A DNA stretch of 64,000 nt from Salvelinus alpinus (lineage: Eukaryota; Chordata; Actinopteri; Salmoniformes; Salmonidae). Positions 1-13,077 of the stretch are shown in pieces. Position 1 is the first letter of the stretch, and every line of letters begins with the position of its first letter. Both the position numbers and the translations under genes were made by a program. A model generated the notes under the pieces. The model had not been told where the DNA came from and searched no databases. It worked only from the letters and a program-made list of their open reading frames with translations. The stretch covers positions 15,142,612-15,206,611 of the forward strand of contig NC_092094.1 in NCBI RefSeq assembly GCF_045679555.1. The letters are read 5' to 3'.

Positions 1-1
1 C

Positions 2-883
2 GACCCCGCCCTGTGCAACTGGGTCCTGGACTTCCTGACGGGCCGCCCCCAGGTGGTGAGGGTAGGTAACAACATCTCCACCCCGCTGATCCTCAACACT
101 GGGGCCCCACAAGGGTGCGTTCTGAGCCCTCTCCTGTACTCCCTGTTCACCCACGACTGCGTGGCCATGCACGCCTCCAACTCAATCATCAAGTTTGCGG
201 ATGACACTACAGTGGTAGGCTTGATCACCAACAACGACGAGACGGCCTACAGGGAGGAGGTGAGGGCCCTCGGAGTGTGGTGTCAGGAAAATAACCTCAT
301 ACTCAACGTCAACAAAACAAAGGAGATGATTGTGGACTTCAGGAAACAGCAGAGGGAGCACCCCCCTATCCACATCGACGGGTCAGTAGTGGAGAAGGTG
401 GAAAGTTTTAAGTTCCTCGGTGTACACATCACGGACAAACTGAACTGGTCCACCCACACAGACAGCGTTGTGAAGAAGGCGCAGCAGCGCCTCTTCAACC
501 TCAGGAGGCTGAAGAAATTCGGCTTGTCACCAAAAGCACTCACAAACTTCTACAGATGCACAATCGAGAGCATCCTGTCGGGCTGTATCACCGCCTGGTA
601 CGGCAACTGCTCCGCCCACAACCGTAAGGCTCTCCAGAGGGTAGTGAGGTCTGCAGAACGCATCACCAGGGGCAAACTACCTGCCCTCCAGGACACCTAC
701 ACCACCCGATGTCACAGGAAGGCCATAAAGATCATCAAGGACAACAACCACCCAAGCCACTGCCTGTTCACCCCGCTATCATCCAGAAGGCGAGGTCAGT
801 ACAGGTGCATCAAAGCAGGGACCGAGAGACTGAAAAACAGCTTCTATCTCAAGGCCATCAGACTGTTAAACAGCCACCACTAA
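2..883 (+). pseudogene. LINE reverse transcriptase, C-terminal part (5' cut by window edge)
   Basis: The frame is open from base 2 to the stop at 883. The protein carries reverse-transcriptase palm signatures: [16 protein letters not shown] (bases ~101-148), then the catalytic FADD box (bases ~194-205), then [13 protein letters not shown] and the thumb-like C-terminal region. This is the ORF2 end of a non-LTR retrotransposon, probably of the L2/Rex type seen throughout teleost genomes; I cannot fix the family. The endonuclease half, if present, lies left of the window. No stop codon interrupts the 294 codons seen, so the copy is fairly young. Its short 3' UTR follows. It lies in intron 2 of cttnbp2, on the opposite strand. 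Confidence 0.85.
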
Positions 884-1410
884 CATTTAGCGGCCGCTGC
901 CAACATACTGACCCAACTCCAGCCACTTTAAAAATGGGAATTGATGGAAATTATGTAAAAATGTACCACTAGCCACTTTAAGCAATGCCACTTAATACAA
1001 TGTTTACATACCCTACATTACCCATCTCATATGTATATATACTGTACTCTATATCATCTACTGCATCTTGCCATCTTTATGCAATACATGTACCACTAGC
1101 CACTTTAAACTATGCCACTTATGTTTACATACCCTACAGTACTCATCTCATATGTATATACCGTACTCTATACCATCTACTGCATCTGCCATGCCGTTCT
1201 GTACCACCACTCATTCATATATCTTTATGTACATATTCTTTATCCCTTTACACTTGTGTGTGTGTGTAAGGTAGTAGTGTGGAATTGTTAGGTTAGATTA
1301 CTGTTGGTTATTACTGCATTGTCGGAACTAGAAGCACAAGCATTTCGCTACACTCGCATTAACATCTGCTAACCATGTGTATGTGACTAATAAAATTTGA
1401 TTTGATTTAA
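884..1410 (+). mobile_element. LINE 3' UTR and tail
   Basis: Non-coding 3' part of the element whose RT ends at 883. It contains two diverged internal copies of a ~120-bp segment with ACCACTAGCCACTTTAA (about 964-980 and 1091-1107). It ends in TAATAAAATTTGATTTGATTT, the short-repeat tail typical of this LINE type. The same 3' end recurs at 29.1, 30.1, 30.7 and 41.0 kb. Confidence 0.8.
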
Positions 1411-1649
1411 TGATCAACGGAAATAGTGTTTTTTCTGTAATATCAATGGGTCAGAGACATGGGGGGAATTTCAGTCCGGGACTCAAAGCTACATGGCATG
1501 TTCTCATTGGTCCAAATTGATTATACATTGAATCTGAAATAGGATACTTGTTATTTGGCCATTGGCCCAGTTTTATTGCAAGGAATTGTAATTGGCCAAC
1601 CATAGGCTAGGGCTGGGTTATAAAACTACATCCTGTCCCTTTGTTCTGT

Positions 1650-1802
1650 GGAGAGAATCACAGGAGAGAATCACAGGAGAGAATCACAGGAGAGAATCAC
1701 AGGAGAGAATCACAGGAGAGAATCACAGGAGAGAATCACAGGAGAGAATCACAGGAGAGAATCACAGGAGAGAATCACAGGAGAGAATCACAGGAGAGAA
1801 TA
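1650..1802 (+). repeat. 13-bp minisatellite (about 12 copies)
   Basis: Near-perfect head-to-tail copies of AGAATCACAGGAG. The 13-bp unit cycles through all three frames without a stop, producing spurious short ORFs. Confidence 0.95.
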
Positions 1803-1979
1803 ACTGAGGACAGAGAAGAAATGACCATCTACTTCCCAGCATGATTTGTCCTCTTTGAATAAACCTATTTTCCTCCCCCTGATTTTCTTTGGGGTCTGTG
1901 TTATTGAGGAGTAACATCAACTGTAAACACCCACAATCTTACACACATTCATACACAAGCACAGCAGCCATACATGTAG

Positions 1980-2158
1980 ACCAGTGGAGGCTGTTGAGGG
2001 GGGAACGGCTCATAATAATGGCCGTAACAGAGCAAATGGAATGGCATCAAACACCTGGAAACCACGTGTTTGATGTATTTGATACCATTCCACTAATTCT
2101 GCTCCAGCCATTACCACAAGCTTGTTCTCCCCAATTAAGGCACCACCAGCCTCCTGTG
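1980..2158. mobile_element. Short MITE-like element with terminal inverted repeats
   Basis: A ~179-bp segment whose ends are imperfect inverted repeats: CAGTGGAGGCTGTTG on the left, and CACAGGAGGCTGGTG as the reverse complement of the right. ATGTAG flanks both sides (1974-1979 and 2159-2164), a candidate target-site duplication. I recognise this as a common salmonid interspersed repeat, but the family name is not certain. The remaining DNA from 2165 to 2650 shows nothing beyond CT-rich simple sequence. Confidence 0.6.
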
Positions 2159-2649
2159 ATGTAGGCATAAACATGCATAAATAAATAAAAACTCATGCAC
2201 ACAGAAGCCGGCATATACGGTATACATACTACTGTTTGGTGTTCCAAGGTTTTCTAATGGTCGTGGACCGGTAGCCCATTCTCAACATTTTAGCACACCT
2301 AATCCTAATCTAACTATAGCCTAGTGACTATTGCCTCCCTCCCTCCCTACCTCACTCCCTCCCCTTTTCTCCCTCTCTCCTCCATCATGACCCTTTTCTC
2401 CCTCTCTCCTCCATCAAAACCATGACTGTAGGCAATGTCCATGGTCTCCAAAAGGATCTCAGACCAGTGACTTGTTTCAGGGTCTATTTTTAACTAGAAT
2501 GCCAACATATACCACCATAAGGGTTCTGCTTGACTAAACTCTATTGTCCTGATGGGATTTGCATGAGGACAAAACAAGCCTGAAACATTTGATCTGGGTG
2601 GATGGTAAAATAAATGCTCAATCATAAAAAGATATGCAAGCACATGAAT

Positions 2650-2827
<178 letters not shown>

Positions 2828-3060
2828 ACAACGTAAATGCTGAAAGTTCATTTATTTCCTATGTAAGTGAATATGTGACATTGGGTTTATGCACAGTGCA
2901 TTGTGTGTGGGTGCATCTGAACTGGACTGTAGTGAAGTGAGTGTCTCTGTGTATTTGTCACCATTCTGTTGCCAGGGCTAGTTGAAACAGGCTGAGGTGT
3001 TAACCTCTGGGGTATTTCCAAGACTTTGTCCCAAACAAAAGTAGCGCACTATGTAGGGAA

Positions 3061-3317
<257 letters not shown>

Positions 3318-3468
3318 GAATACCGACCTATAACAGTGGGTGGCAAAGGTCATTGCTACCACTGCTAGCCAATGACTGTAGGGTATGGTGACTGTGGGAA
3401 GAGAGAATGTAGCAAGACAGTGACGGACCCCTGAATAGACTGTCCTTAATACACAGAGGAGGAGCTAG

Positions 3469-6265
3469 AAAAGAAGTAGGATGAAATACTACCTAACATA
3501 CATGCCAGGATGGAGAGAGGGACAGAAAAGAGGTAGAATGAAATACTACCTAACATACATGCCAGGATGGAGAGAGGAACAGAAAAGAGGTAGAATGAAA
3601 TACTCCCTAACATACATGCCAGGATGGAGAGAGGAACAGAAAAGAGGTAGAATGAAATACTCCCTAACATACATGCCAGGATGGAGAGAGGAACAGAAAA
3701 GAGGTAGAATGAAATACTACCTAACATACATGCCAGGATGGAGAGAGGAACAGAAAAGAGGTAGAATGAAATACTACCTAACATACATGCCAGGATGGAG
3801 AGAGGGACAGAAAAGAGGTAGAATGAAATACTACCTAACATACATGCCAGGATGGAGAGAGGAACAGAAAAGAGGTAGAATGAAATACTACCTAACATAC
3901 ATGCCAGGATGGAGAGAGGAACAGAAAAGAGGTAGAATGAAATACTACCTAACATACATGCCAGGATGGAGAGAGGGACATAAAAGAGGTAGAATGAAAT
4001 ACTACCTAACATACATGCCAGGATGGAGAGAGGAACAGAAAAGAGGTAGAATGAAATACTACCTAACATACATGCCAGGATGGAGAGAGGAACAGAAAAG
4101 AGGTAGAATGAAATACTACCTAACATACATGCCAGGATGGAGAGAGGGACAGAAAAGAGGTAGAATGAAATACTACCTAACATACATGCCAGGATGGAGA
4201 GAGGAACAGAAAAGAGGTAGAATGAAATACTCCCTAACATACATGCCAGGATGGAGAGAGGAACAGAAAAGAAGTAGAATGAAATACTACCTAACATACA
4301 TGCTAGGATGGAGAGAGGAACAGAAAAGAGGTAGAATGAAATACTCCCTAACATACATGCCAGGATGGAGAGAGGAACAGAAAAGAGGTAGAATGAAATA
4401 CTACCTAACATACATGCCAGGATGGAGAGAGGAACAGAAAAGAGGTAGAATGAAATACTACCTAACATACATGCCAGGATGGAGAGAGGGACAGAAAAGA
4501 GGTAGAATGAAATACTACCTAACATACATGCCAGGATGGAGAGAGGAACAGAAAAGAAGTAGAATGAAATACTACCTAACATACATGCCAGGATGGAGAG
4601 AGGAACAGAAAAGAGGTAGAATGAAATACTACCTAACATACATGCCAGGATGGAGAGAGGGACAGAAAAGAGGTAGAATGAAATACTACCTAACATACAT
4701 GCCAGGATGGAGAGAGGAACAGAAAAGAGGTAGAATGAAATACTCCCTAACATACATGCCAGGATGGAGAGAGGAACAGAAAAGAGGTAGAATGAAATAC
4801 TACCTAACATACATGCCAGGATGGAGAGAGGAACAGAAAAGAAGTAGAATGAAATACTACCTAACATACATGCCAGGATGGAGAGAGGAACAGAAAAGAG
4901 GTAGAATGAAATACTACCTAACATACATGCCAGGATGGAGAGAGGGACAGAAAAGAGGTAGAATGAAATACTACCTAACATACATGCCAGGATGGAGAGA
5001 GGGACAGAAAAGAGGTAGAATGAAATACTACCTAACATACATGCCAGGATGGAGAGAGGGACAGAAAAGAGGTAGAATGAAATACTACCTAACATACATG
5101 CCAGGATGGAGAGAGGAACAGAAAAGAAGTAGAATGAAATACTACCTAACATACATGCCAGGATGGAGAGAGGAACAGAAAAGAGGTAGAATGAAATACT
5201 ACCTAACATACATGCCAGGATGGAGAGAGGGACAGAAAAGAGGTAGAATGAAATACTACCTAACATACATGCCAGGATGGAGAGAGGGGCAGAAAAGAGG
5301 TAGAATGAAATACTACCTAACATACATGCCAGGATGGAGAGAGGAACAGAAAAGAGGTAGAATGAAATACTACCTAACATACATGCCAGGATGGAGAGAG
5401 GAACAGAAAAGAGGTAGAATGAAATACTACCTAACATACATGCCAGGATGGAGAGAGGGACAGAAAAGAAGTAGAATGAAATACTCCCTAACATACATGC
5501 CAGGATGGAGAGAGGGACAGAAAAGAAGTAGAATGAAATACTCCCTAACATACATGCCAGGATGGAGAGAGGGACAGAAAAGAGGTAGAATGAAATACTA
5601 CCTAACATACATGCCAGGATGGAGAGAGGAACAGAAAAGAGGTAGAATGAAATACTCCCTAACATACATGCCAGGATGGAGAGAGGAACAGAAAAGAGGT
5701 AGAATGAAATACTACCTAACATACATGCCAGGATGGAGAGAGGGACAGAAAAGAAGTAGAATGAAATACTACCTAACATACATGCCAGGATGGAGAGAGG
5801 AACAGAAAAGAGGTAGAATGAAATACTACCTAACATACATGCCAGGATGGAGAGAGGGACAGAAAAGAGGTAGAATGAAATACTACCTAACATACATGCC
5901 AGGATGGAGAGAGGGACAGAAAAGAAGTAGAATGAAATACTCCCTAACATACATGCCAGGATGGAGAGAGGGACAGAAAAGAAGTAGAATGAAATACTCC
6001 CTAACATACATGCCAGGATGGAGAGAGGGACAGAAAAGAGGTAGAATGAAATACTACCTAACATACATGCCAGGATGGAGAGAGGAACAGAAAAGAGGTA
6101 GAATGAAATACTCCCTAACATACATGCCAGGATGGAGAGAGGAACAGAAAAGAGGTAGAATGAAATACTACCTAACATACATGCCAGGATGGAGAGAGGG
6201 ACAGAAAAGAAGTAGAATGAAATACTACCTAACATACATGCCAGGATGGAGAGAGGGACAGAAAA
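3469..6265 (+). repeat. 57-bp minisatellite, about 49 copies
   Basis: Tandem 57-bp units, each beginning ATGAAATACTACCTAACATA. Because 57 is a multiple of 3 and no unit has a stop, both strands stay open for about 940 codons (19-residue repeats). Three positions vary between units: TACTACC/TACTCCC, GGGACAG/GGAACAG and AGAGGTAG/AGAAGTAG. The order of these variants shows internal block duplication. No promoter, splice or start context supports coding. It sits in intron 2 of cttnbp2. Confidence 0.97.
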
Positions 6266-6410
6266 GAGAGGGAGAGAAAGACAAAGAGGGTGGTTGGTGA
6301 AGGAAGGCAGACACATGGAGAAAGGGAGAGAGGAAAGGGAGAACGAGAGAACGAGAGAGTGAGAGGGAGAGAGCGAGAGAGAGAGCGAGAGAGAGAGAGA
6401 TGGGGGGACA
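6266..6410 (+). repeat. GA-rich purine tract
   Basis: Imperfect GAGA/GAGC purine run directly after the 57-bp minisatellite. From about 6411 to 7384 there is AT-rich intronic DNA with a CA-rich interrupted patch at 6860-7030; I see no gene there. Confidence 0.85.
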
Positions 6411-7384
6411 GGGACGTTCTAGGTTGGCATTTTACTAGGGCTGCTGCGGTGACCTCTATTAAAAAGAGGAGGATCCAATCAGCTTTCTATAGACTAGGCC
6501 TACTATATTTATTTCTCAACTTTCCTAATATTAAGCACATTGCTTATATTTACAACAGGAGTATAGCCTACCTGGCTGGCATGAAAATAAACCAAGGACA
6601 ACTCAGAGTATGCTATTCTTTTCTTCTGAAATAGACTACATTTTCTTCATGTCCTGCTTCTTTAGACCTGTCTAAAATAAATAATGTATTTATTGTGAAG
6701 GTGTAGGCTATATTACATGGATTTATTAGACTTTTTAACATGTAGATGAATGTGTGGAAGCCAGGAGATGCTAAATGTGTTTATTGTAATTAACGATCAG
6801 TTACCGTGAGAACGACCCGTCACTACACATCCAACCCAAATACAGACTGACAGGTCTGGGTTTCATTTAACAAACACAGACCCAGACACACAGACACACA
6901 CACAGCAGACCACCCGGGTGCCTAACCCACTTACCCACTGTAGAGACCCCCTTCCAAAAACCTTCAATACACACACACACACACACCCACACCCCACGCG
7001 CCAACACAGACACACACACACACACCCCTCGCCTCCCTAAACCATGCAGCTTGCTCCTCTAGCCTCGCTCCCCACAGAAACTCTTACCACAGGTTCCAAT
7101 AAAATGAGACCACGCTGTAACAACCCCAAAGAGCTCGTCATCCTTTAAACAACAAGCTCCATTCAGATTGAATTAAAGTCCCCTGCCTGCCTGGGAATAC
7201 TGCCACCAATTGAAACCCATCAAATGAGGAGGGATTGAGGAAGGCAGTAAAGGCACCAGGTGGCCATAAACTGGATCAGTTGGATGGTTAAATAATGTTG
7301 GGATTTATTTTCCAATAGGAAGTGGTATGGAACAGATGAGGCCCTGCAAAGGGAAGGAAAGTCCATGTTACATTAAAGTAACTT

Positions 7385-7743
7385 TAAAGATGCACTATGC
7401 TGAAATTGATCTTCCATTTCCTGGTTGCTAAAATATGAATAGTTCGCATAATGTCAGTTTATGTGACAAAACAAGCAATATATAGTGTAGAGAATCATTG
7501 TACCATCTAAACCACTGTGAAATATCTTTCCATAAACCAAAGAATTGTGTTTTCAGCTGTTTGAAAAAAACAAAAGTAAAAGATGCAAAAACAAAACTTA
7601 TGAACGGGAAGCATAGAAATAGCGCACATAGAATCGATCTACCGCGTCTTAGACTTGCTTTCAATGAGAATGACAGATCTATAACTCACATTTCTATGTG
7701 AATTTGTTTGGGTCGCCCAAAAAGTTACATATTGCAGCTTTAA
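7385..7743. mobile_element. Interspersed repeat also present in both astacin genes
   Basis: Shares long stretches with 42706-43005 and 58060-58350, for example GAGAATCATTGTACCATCTA and AATGACAGATCTATAACTCA. One end reads AAAGATGCACTATGCTGAAA and the other ATATTGCAGCTTTAAT, near-complementary ends that suggest a non-autonomous DNA transposon. No coding capacity. Confidence 0.7.
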
Positions 7744-7904
7744 TCTGATTATTTAAAAGGGCGTTGAACTGTTTTGACATTTTACTATGAGAGATACATA
7801 GTGAGGGATGCAGGGTGACACCTTCGCTCCATCCCAACACCAACACACCCAATTAAAAGTGTGACACCAAGAAGGCCTCTCGAAGACCGGAGCTACTGAA
7901 CTTT

Positions 7905-8799
7905 GGAGCTCCTCTGTGGGGGTGCAGCAGTTGAGAGGAGAGGAGCAGCTCCTCTGTGGGGGTGCAGCAGTTGAGAGGAGAGGAGCAGCTCCTCTGTGGG
8001 GGTGCAGCAGTTGAGAGGAGAGGAGCAGCTCCTCTGTGGGGGTGCAGCAGTTGAGAGGAGAGGAGCAGGTCCTCTGTGGGGGTGCAGCAGTTGAGAGGAG
8101 AGGAGCAGGTCCTCTGTGGGGGTGCAGCAGTTGAGAGGAGAGGAGCAGGTCCTCTGTGGGGGTGCAGCAGTTGAGAGGAGAGGAGCAGGTCCTCTGTGGG
8201 GGTGCAGCAGTTGAGAGAAGAGGAGCAGGTCCTCTGTGGGGGTGCAGCAGTTGAGAGGAGAGGAGCAGGTCCTCTGTGGGGGTGCAACAGTTGAGAGGAG
8301 AGGAGCAGGTCCTCTGTGGGGGTGCAGCAGTTGAGAGGAGAGGAGCAGGTCCTCTGTGGGGGTGCAGCAGTTGAGAGAAGAGGAGCAGGTCCTCTGTGGG
8401 GGTGCAGCAGTTGAGAGGAGAGGAGCAGGTCCTCTGTGGGGGTGCAGCAGTTGAGAGAAGAGGAGCAGGTCCTCTGTGGGGGTGCAGCAGTTGAGAGGAG
8501 AGGAGCAGGTCCTCTGTGGGGGTGCAGCAGTTGAGAGGAGAGGAGCAGGTCCTCTGTGGGGGTGCAGCAGTTGAGAGAAGAGGAGCAGGTCCTCTGTGGG
8601 GGTGCAGCAGTTGAGAGGAGAGGAGCAGGTCCTCTGTGGGGGTGCAGCAGTTGAGAGGAGAGGAGCAGGTCCTCTGTGGGGGTGCAGCAGTTGAGAGAAG
8701 AGGAGCAGGTCCTCTGTGGGGGTGCAGCAGTTGAGAGGAGAGGAGCAGGTCCTCTGTGGGGGCGCAGCAGTTAAGAGGAGAGGAGCAGGTCCTCTGTGG
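7905..8799 (+). repeat. 40-bp minisatellite, array 1 (~22 copies)
   Basis: Unit of 40 bp containing CCTCTGTGGGGGTGCAGCAG followed by TTGAGAGGAGAGGAGCAGGT. Variants: GAGAAG for GAGGAG, a CAACAG unit near 8287, and AGCAGCTC in the first units. 40 is not a multiple of 3, yet no minus-strand frame contains a stop, so a 352-codon spurious ORF crosses it. Flanked on the right by sequence that is repeated after array 2. Confidence 0.97.
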
Positions 8800-9061
8800 G
8801 GTCTGGGTCACATTTAGGTGTGTATCTAAATGGAAGCAGCCCTGTGTCGCCTGACATAATCATTCATTCAATTGTAATGAAATGATGGAATTTAATCTCA
8901 CACACCATACAGTGTAAAGCGGATAATTGAGCTCAGTGGCAGTCACACACACATGCAAGAACACACACAGTGACTGGCAGGCCTTTCTCTTCACACACAG
9001 ATGTCCAGTCATTGATCTGGAACCATGGCACTGCTCTTCAGGAAGAGATGATAACAGATCA

Positions 9062-9298
<237 letters not shown>

Positions 9299-9317
9299 AT
9301 GTTGTGTCTGCTGTTGT

Positions 9318-9956
9318 GCAGCAGTTGAGAGGAGAGGAGCAGGTCCTCTGTGGGGGTGCAACAGTTGAGAGGAGAGGAGCAGGTCCTCTGTGGGGGTGCA
9401 GCAGTTGAGAGGAGAGGAGCAGGTCCTCTGTGGGGGTGACGCAGTTGAGAGAAGAGGAGCAGGTCCTCTGTGGGGGTGCAGCAGTTGAGAGGAGAGGAGC
9501 AGGTCCTCTGTGGGGGTGCAGCAGTTGAGAGAAGAGGAGCAGGTCCTCTGTGGGGGTGCAGTAGTTGAGAGGAGAGGAGCAGGTCCTCTGTGGGGGTGCA
9601 GCAGTTGAGAGGAGAGGAGCAGGTCCTCTGTGGGGGTGCAGCAGTTGAGAGAAGAGGAGCAGGTCCTCTGTGGGGGTGCAGCAGTTGAGAGGAGAGGAGC
9701 AGGTCCTCTGTGGGGGTGCAGCAGTTGAGAGGAGAGGAGCAGGTCCTCTGTGGGGGTGCAGCAGTTGAGAGAAGAGGAGCAGGTCCTCTGTGGGGGTGCA
9801 GCAGTTGAGAGGAGAGGAGCAGGTCCTCTGTGGGGGTGCAGCAGTTGAGAGAAGAGGAGCAGGTCCTCTGTGGGGGTGCAGCAGTTGAGAGGAGAGGAGC
9901 AGGTCCTCTGTGGGGGTGCAGCAGTTAAGAGGAGAGGAGCAGGTCCTCTGTGGGGT
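9318..9956 (+). repeat. 40-bp minisatellite, array 2 (~16 copies)
   Basis: Same 40-bp unit as array 1 and the same order of variant units (CAACAG unit second; GAGAAG units in matching order), with two extra units. It is a tandem copy of the right half of array 1 plus its flank. Confidence 0.96.
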
Positions 9957-10215
9957 CTGGGTCACATTTAGGTGTGTATCTAAATGGAAGCAGCCCTGTG
10001 TCGCCTGACATAATCATTCATTCAATTGTAATGAAATGATGGAATTTAATCTCACACACCATACAGTGTAAAGCGGATAATTGAGCTCAGTGGCAGTCAC
10101 ACACACATGCAAGAACACACACAGTGACTGGCAGGCCTTTCTCTTCACACACAGATGTCCAGTCATTGATCTGGAACCATGGCACTGCTCTTCAGGAAGA
10201 GATGATAACAGATCA

Positions 10216-10471
<256 letters not shown>

Positions 10472-10489
10472 GATGTTGTGTCTGCTGTT

Positions 10490-11523
10490 GTGCAGTGGTT
10501 GCACAGCCTTTCCTCTACAGGGAGCCAGGTTTCCTGTGTCTACCCTTCTCAATGGCAAGGCTGTGCTCACTGAGCCTGTACTTTGTCAAGGTTTTTCTAA
10601 GGTTTTGATCAGTAACCATGGTCAAATTTTTAGCCACGGTGTACTGTCGATTTAGGGCCAGATAGCACTGCATTTTGCTTTGTGTTTGTGCTTGTGTTTC
10701 CCAATAAGCAATGTAGTTTTGTTTTGACTGTGTTGTAATTTGGTTTATTCTGATTGATTGGATGTTCTGGTCCTGAGGCTTCAGTGTGTTAGTAGAACAG
10801 GTTTGTGAACTCAGGACCAGCTGGATGAGGGCTCTTTTCTTTGCTCAGCTCTTGGCATTGCAGGGCTTGGTAATGATATGAGAGGGGGTCACTGTATTTT
10901 AGATGTTTCCAAAACTTAATTGCTCTTTTTTTAGTATTTATTATTAGTGGATATTGGCCTAATTCTGCCCTGCATGCATTGTTTGTAGTTTTCCTCTGGA
11001 CATGTAGGATAATTTTACAGAACTCTGCATGCATGGTTTCAATGGGGTGTTTGTCCCATTTGATGAAATCTTGTTTTGCAAGTGGACCCCACACCTCGCT
11101 GCCATAAAGTGCAATTGGTTCAATGACATATTCAATCCGTTTTAGCCAAATTGTAATAGGTATTTTAATTTGAATTAGCTTTTTAATGGCGTAGAATGCC
11201 CTGCGTGCTTTCTCTCTCAGTTCATTCACTGCCTCATTAAGGTGTCCAGTTGAGCTTATTTTTAAACCTAAGTAATTGTAGTGTGTACAGTACTCTATAT
11301 ATTTTGTACCAATTGAGAACTTTGGTATAATTCCCTGAGATCTGGATCTTCTCTGGAAAATCATTATTTTAGTCTTTTTGGGGTTTACTGCCAGGGCCCA
11401 GGTCTGGCAGTACTGCTCTAGCAGGTCCAGGCTCTGCTGTTGGCCATGTGCTGTGGGTGACAGCAGGCATAGGTCATCTGCAAAGAGTAGGCATTTAACT
11501 TCTGAATTGTGGAGACTAACACT
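10490..11523 (-). pseudogene. LINE RT fragment (minus strand) and 3' region
   Basis: Read on the minus strand, the frame from about 11520 down to the stop at 10789 encodes the catalytic box LLFADDLCLLSPTA (about 11470-11510), then NPKKTKIMIFQ, NYLGLKISSTG and ALYGSEVWGP. These are typical of the RT palm-to-thumb region of a fish LINE. It is a different family from the element at base 1. The 5' end is lost at a CT-rich microsatellite (11520-11637) and the 3' region runs to about 10490. A fragment matching the 3' UTR of what I believe is the same family lies at 17072-17390. From about 11640 to 11930 I see nothing recognisable. Confidence 0.8.
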
Positions 11524-11929
11524 CTCTCCCTCTGTCTCTCTCTCTCACTGTCTCTCTCTCACTGTCTCTCTCTCACTGTCTCTCTCACTGTCTCTCTCTC
11601 TGTCTCTCTCTTACTGTCTATCTTTCCCTCTCTCTCTGGTCATCAGGCCTCGTATCCATGACAACAGTGAAAGCTTGGTGACGTAATATCAACAGCTCTC
11701 AGCTGCTCCTCTGTTTCTGTCATGAGCAACAAACTCCACCGCAAAACACCCACAGTGAATTAACAGTCTGCTAGTGTGTGGTCAATTTCCTGCTACCGCT
11801 AACAAGCGTCCGTTCCGCTGTGCACACATACTATAGAGCTCAGCTCAACATACCATACTGTGCGTGCATGCTTGGGCATTACAGGCAATAGCCCTGTGCA
11901 TATGTGTGACAGTTTGCATGACGTGATAT

Positions 11930-13077
11930 AGTGATTCTATAGTGTGATGTTATAGTGATGTTATAGTGACGTTATAGAGAGATGTTATAGTGACGTTACA
12001 GAGTGACGTTATAGAGAGATGGTATAGAGTGATGTTATAGTGATGTTATAGAGTGATGTTATAGTGATGTTATAGTGACGTTATAGAGAGATGTTATAGT
12101 GACGTTACAGAGTGACGTTATAGAGAGATGGTATAGAGTGATGTTATAGTGACGTTATAGAGTGATGTTATAGTGATGTTATAGTGACGTTATAGAGAGA
12201 TGTTATAGTGACGTTACAGAGTGACGTCATAGAGAGATGGTATAGAGTGATGTTATAGTGATGATATAGAGTGATGTTATAGTGACGTTACAGAGTGATG
12301 TTATAGTGATGTTATAGTAAGTCGCTCTGGATAAGAGCGTCTGCTAAATGACTTAAATGTAAATGTAATGTTATAGTGATGTTATAGTGATTCTATAGTG
12401 TGATGTTATAGTGATGTTATAGTGACGTTATAGAGAGATGTTATAGTGACGTTACAGAGTGACGTTATAGAGAGATGGTATAGAGTGATGTTAGAGTGAT
12501 GTTATAGAGTGATGTTATAGAGAGATGGTATAGAGTGATGTTACAGAATGATGTTATAGAGTGATGTTATAGAGAGATGGTATAGAGTGATGTTATAGTG
12601 ATGTTATAGAGTGATGTTATAGAGTGATGTTATAGAGGGACGTTATAGAATGATGTTATAGAGAGATGTTATAGAGTGATGTTATAGAGTGATGTTATAG
12701 AGTGATGTTACAGAGTGATGTTATAGAGATGATGTTATAGTGATGTTATAGAGTGATGTTATAGAGTGATGTTATAGTGATGTTATAGAGTGATGTTATA
12801 GTGATGTTATAGTGACGTTATAGAGAGATGTTATAGAGTGATGTTACAGAATGATGTTATAGAGTGATTTTATAGAGTGATGTTATAGACAGATGTTACA
12901 GAGTGATGTTACAGAATGATGTTATAGAGTGATGTTATAGTGATGTTATAGAGTGACGGTATAGAGTGATGTTATAGTGATGTTATAGAGTGATGTTATA
13001 GTGATGTTATAGAGTGACGTTATAGAGAGATGGTATAGAGAGATGTTATAGTGACGTTACAGAGTGATGTTATAGAG
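11930..13077 (+). repeat. Degenerate 11-13-bp minisatellite (TGATGTTATAG)
   Basis: About 1.1 kb of TGATGTTATAG / TGATGTTATAGAG units, with TGACGTTA variants, mixed in longer higher-order blocks. For instance the block with TGACGTTATAGAGAGATG recurs near 11969, 12079 and 12189. One unit contains a perfect palindrome TGACGTCA at 12222-12229. It merges at 13077 with the next, 33-bp, array. Confidence 0.93.
12319..12368 (+). mobile_element. Short SINE/LINE 3'-tail fragment in minisatellite
   Basis: GTCGCTCTGGATAAGAGCGT, TGCTAAATGACTTAAATG and an (AAATGT)n tail interrupt the TGATGTTATAG array. The identical tail occurs at 50381-50434 at the end of a nested retroelement fragment, so this is a severely truncated insertion of that type. 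Confidence 0.75.

Noticed and set aside
3469-6265. CRISPR-like array
   Set aside because: Units are contiguous with no spacers, in vertebrate intronic DNA; it is a minisatellite.
3446-6316. 956- and 939-codon ORFs on both strands
   Set aside because: They arise from a 57-bp stop-free tandem repeat; no splice sites, domain or varied codon use support a protein.
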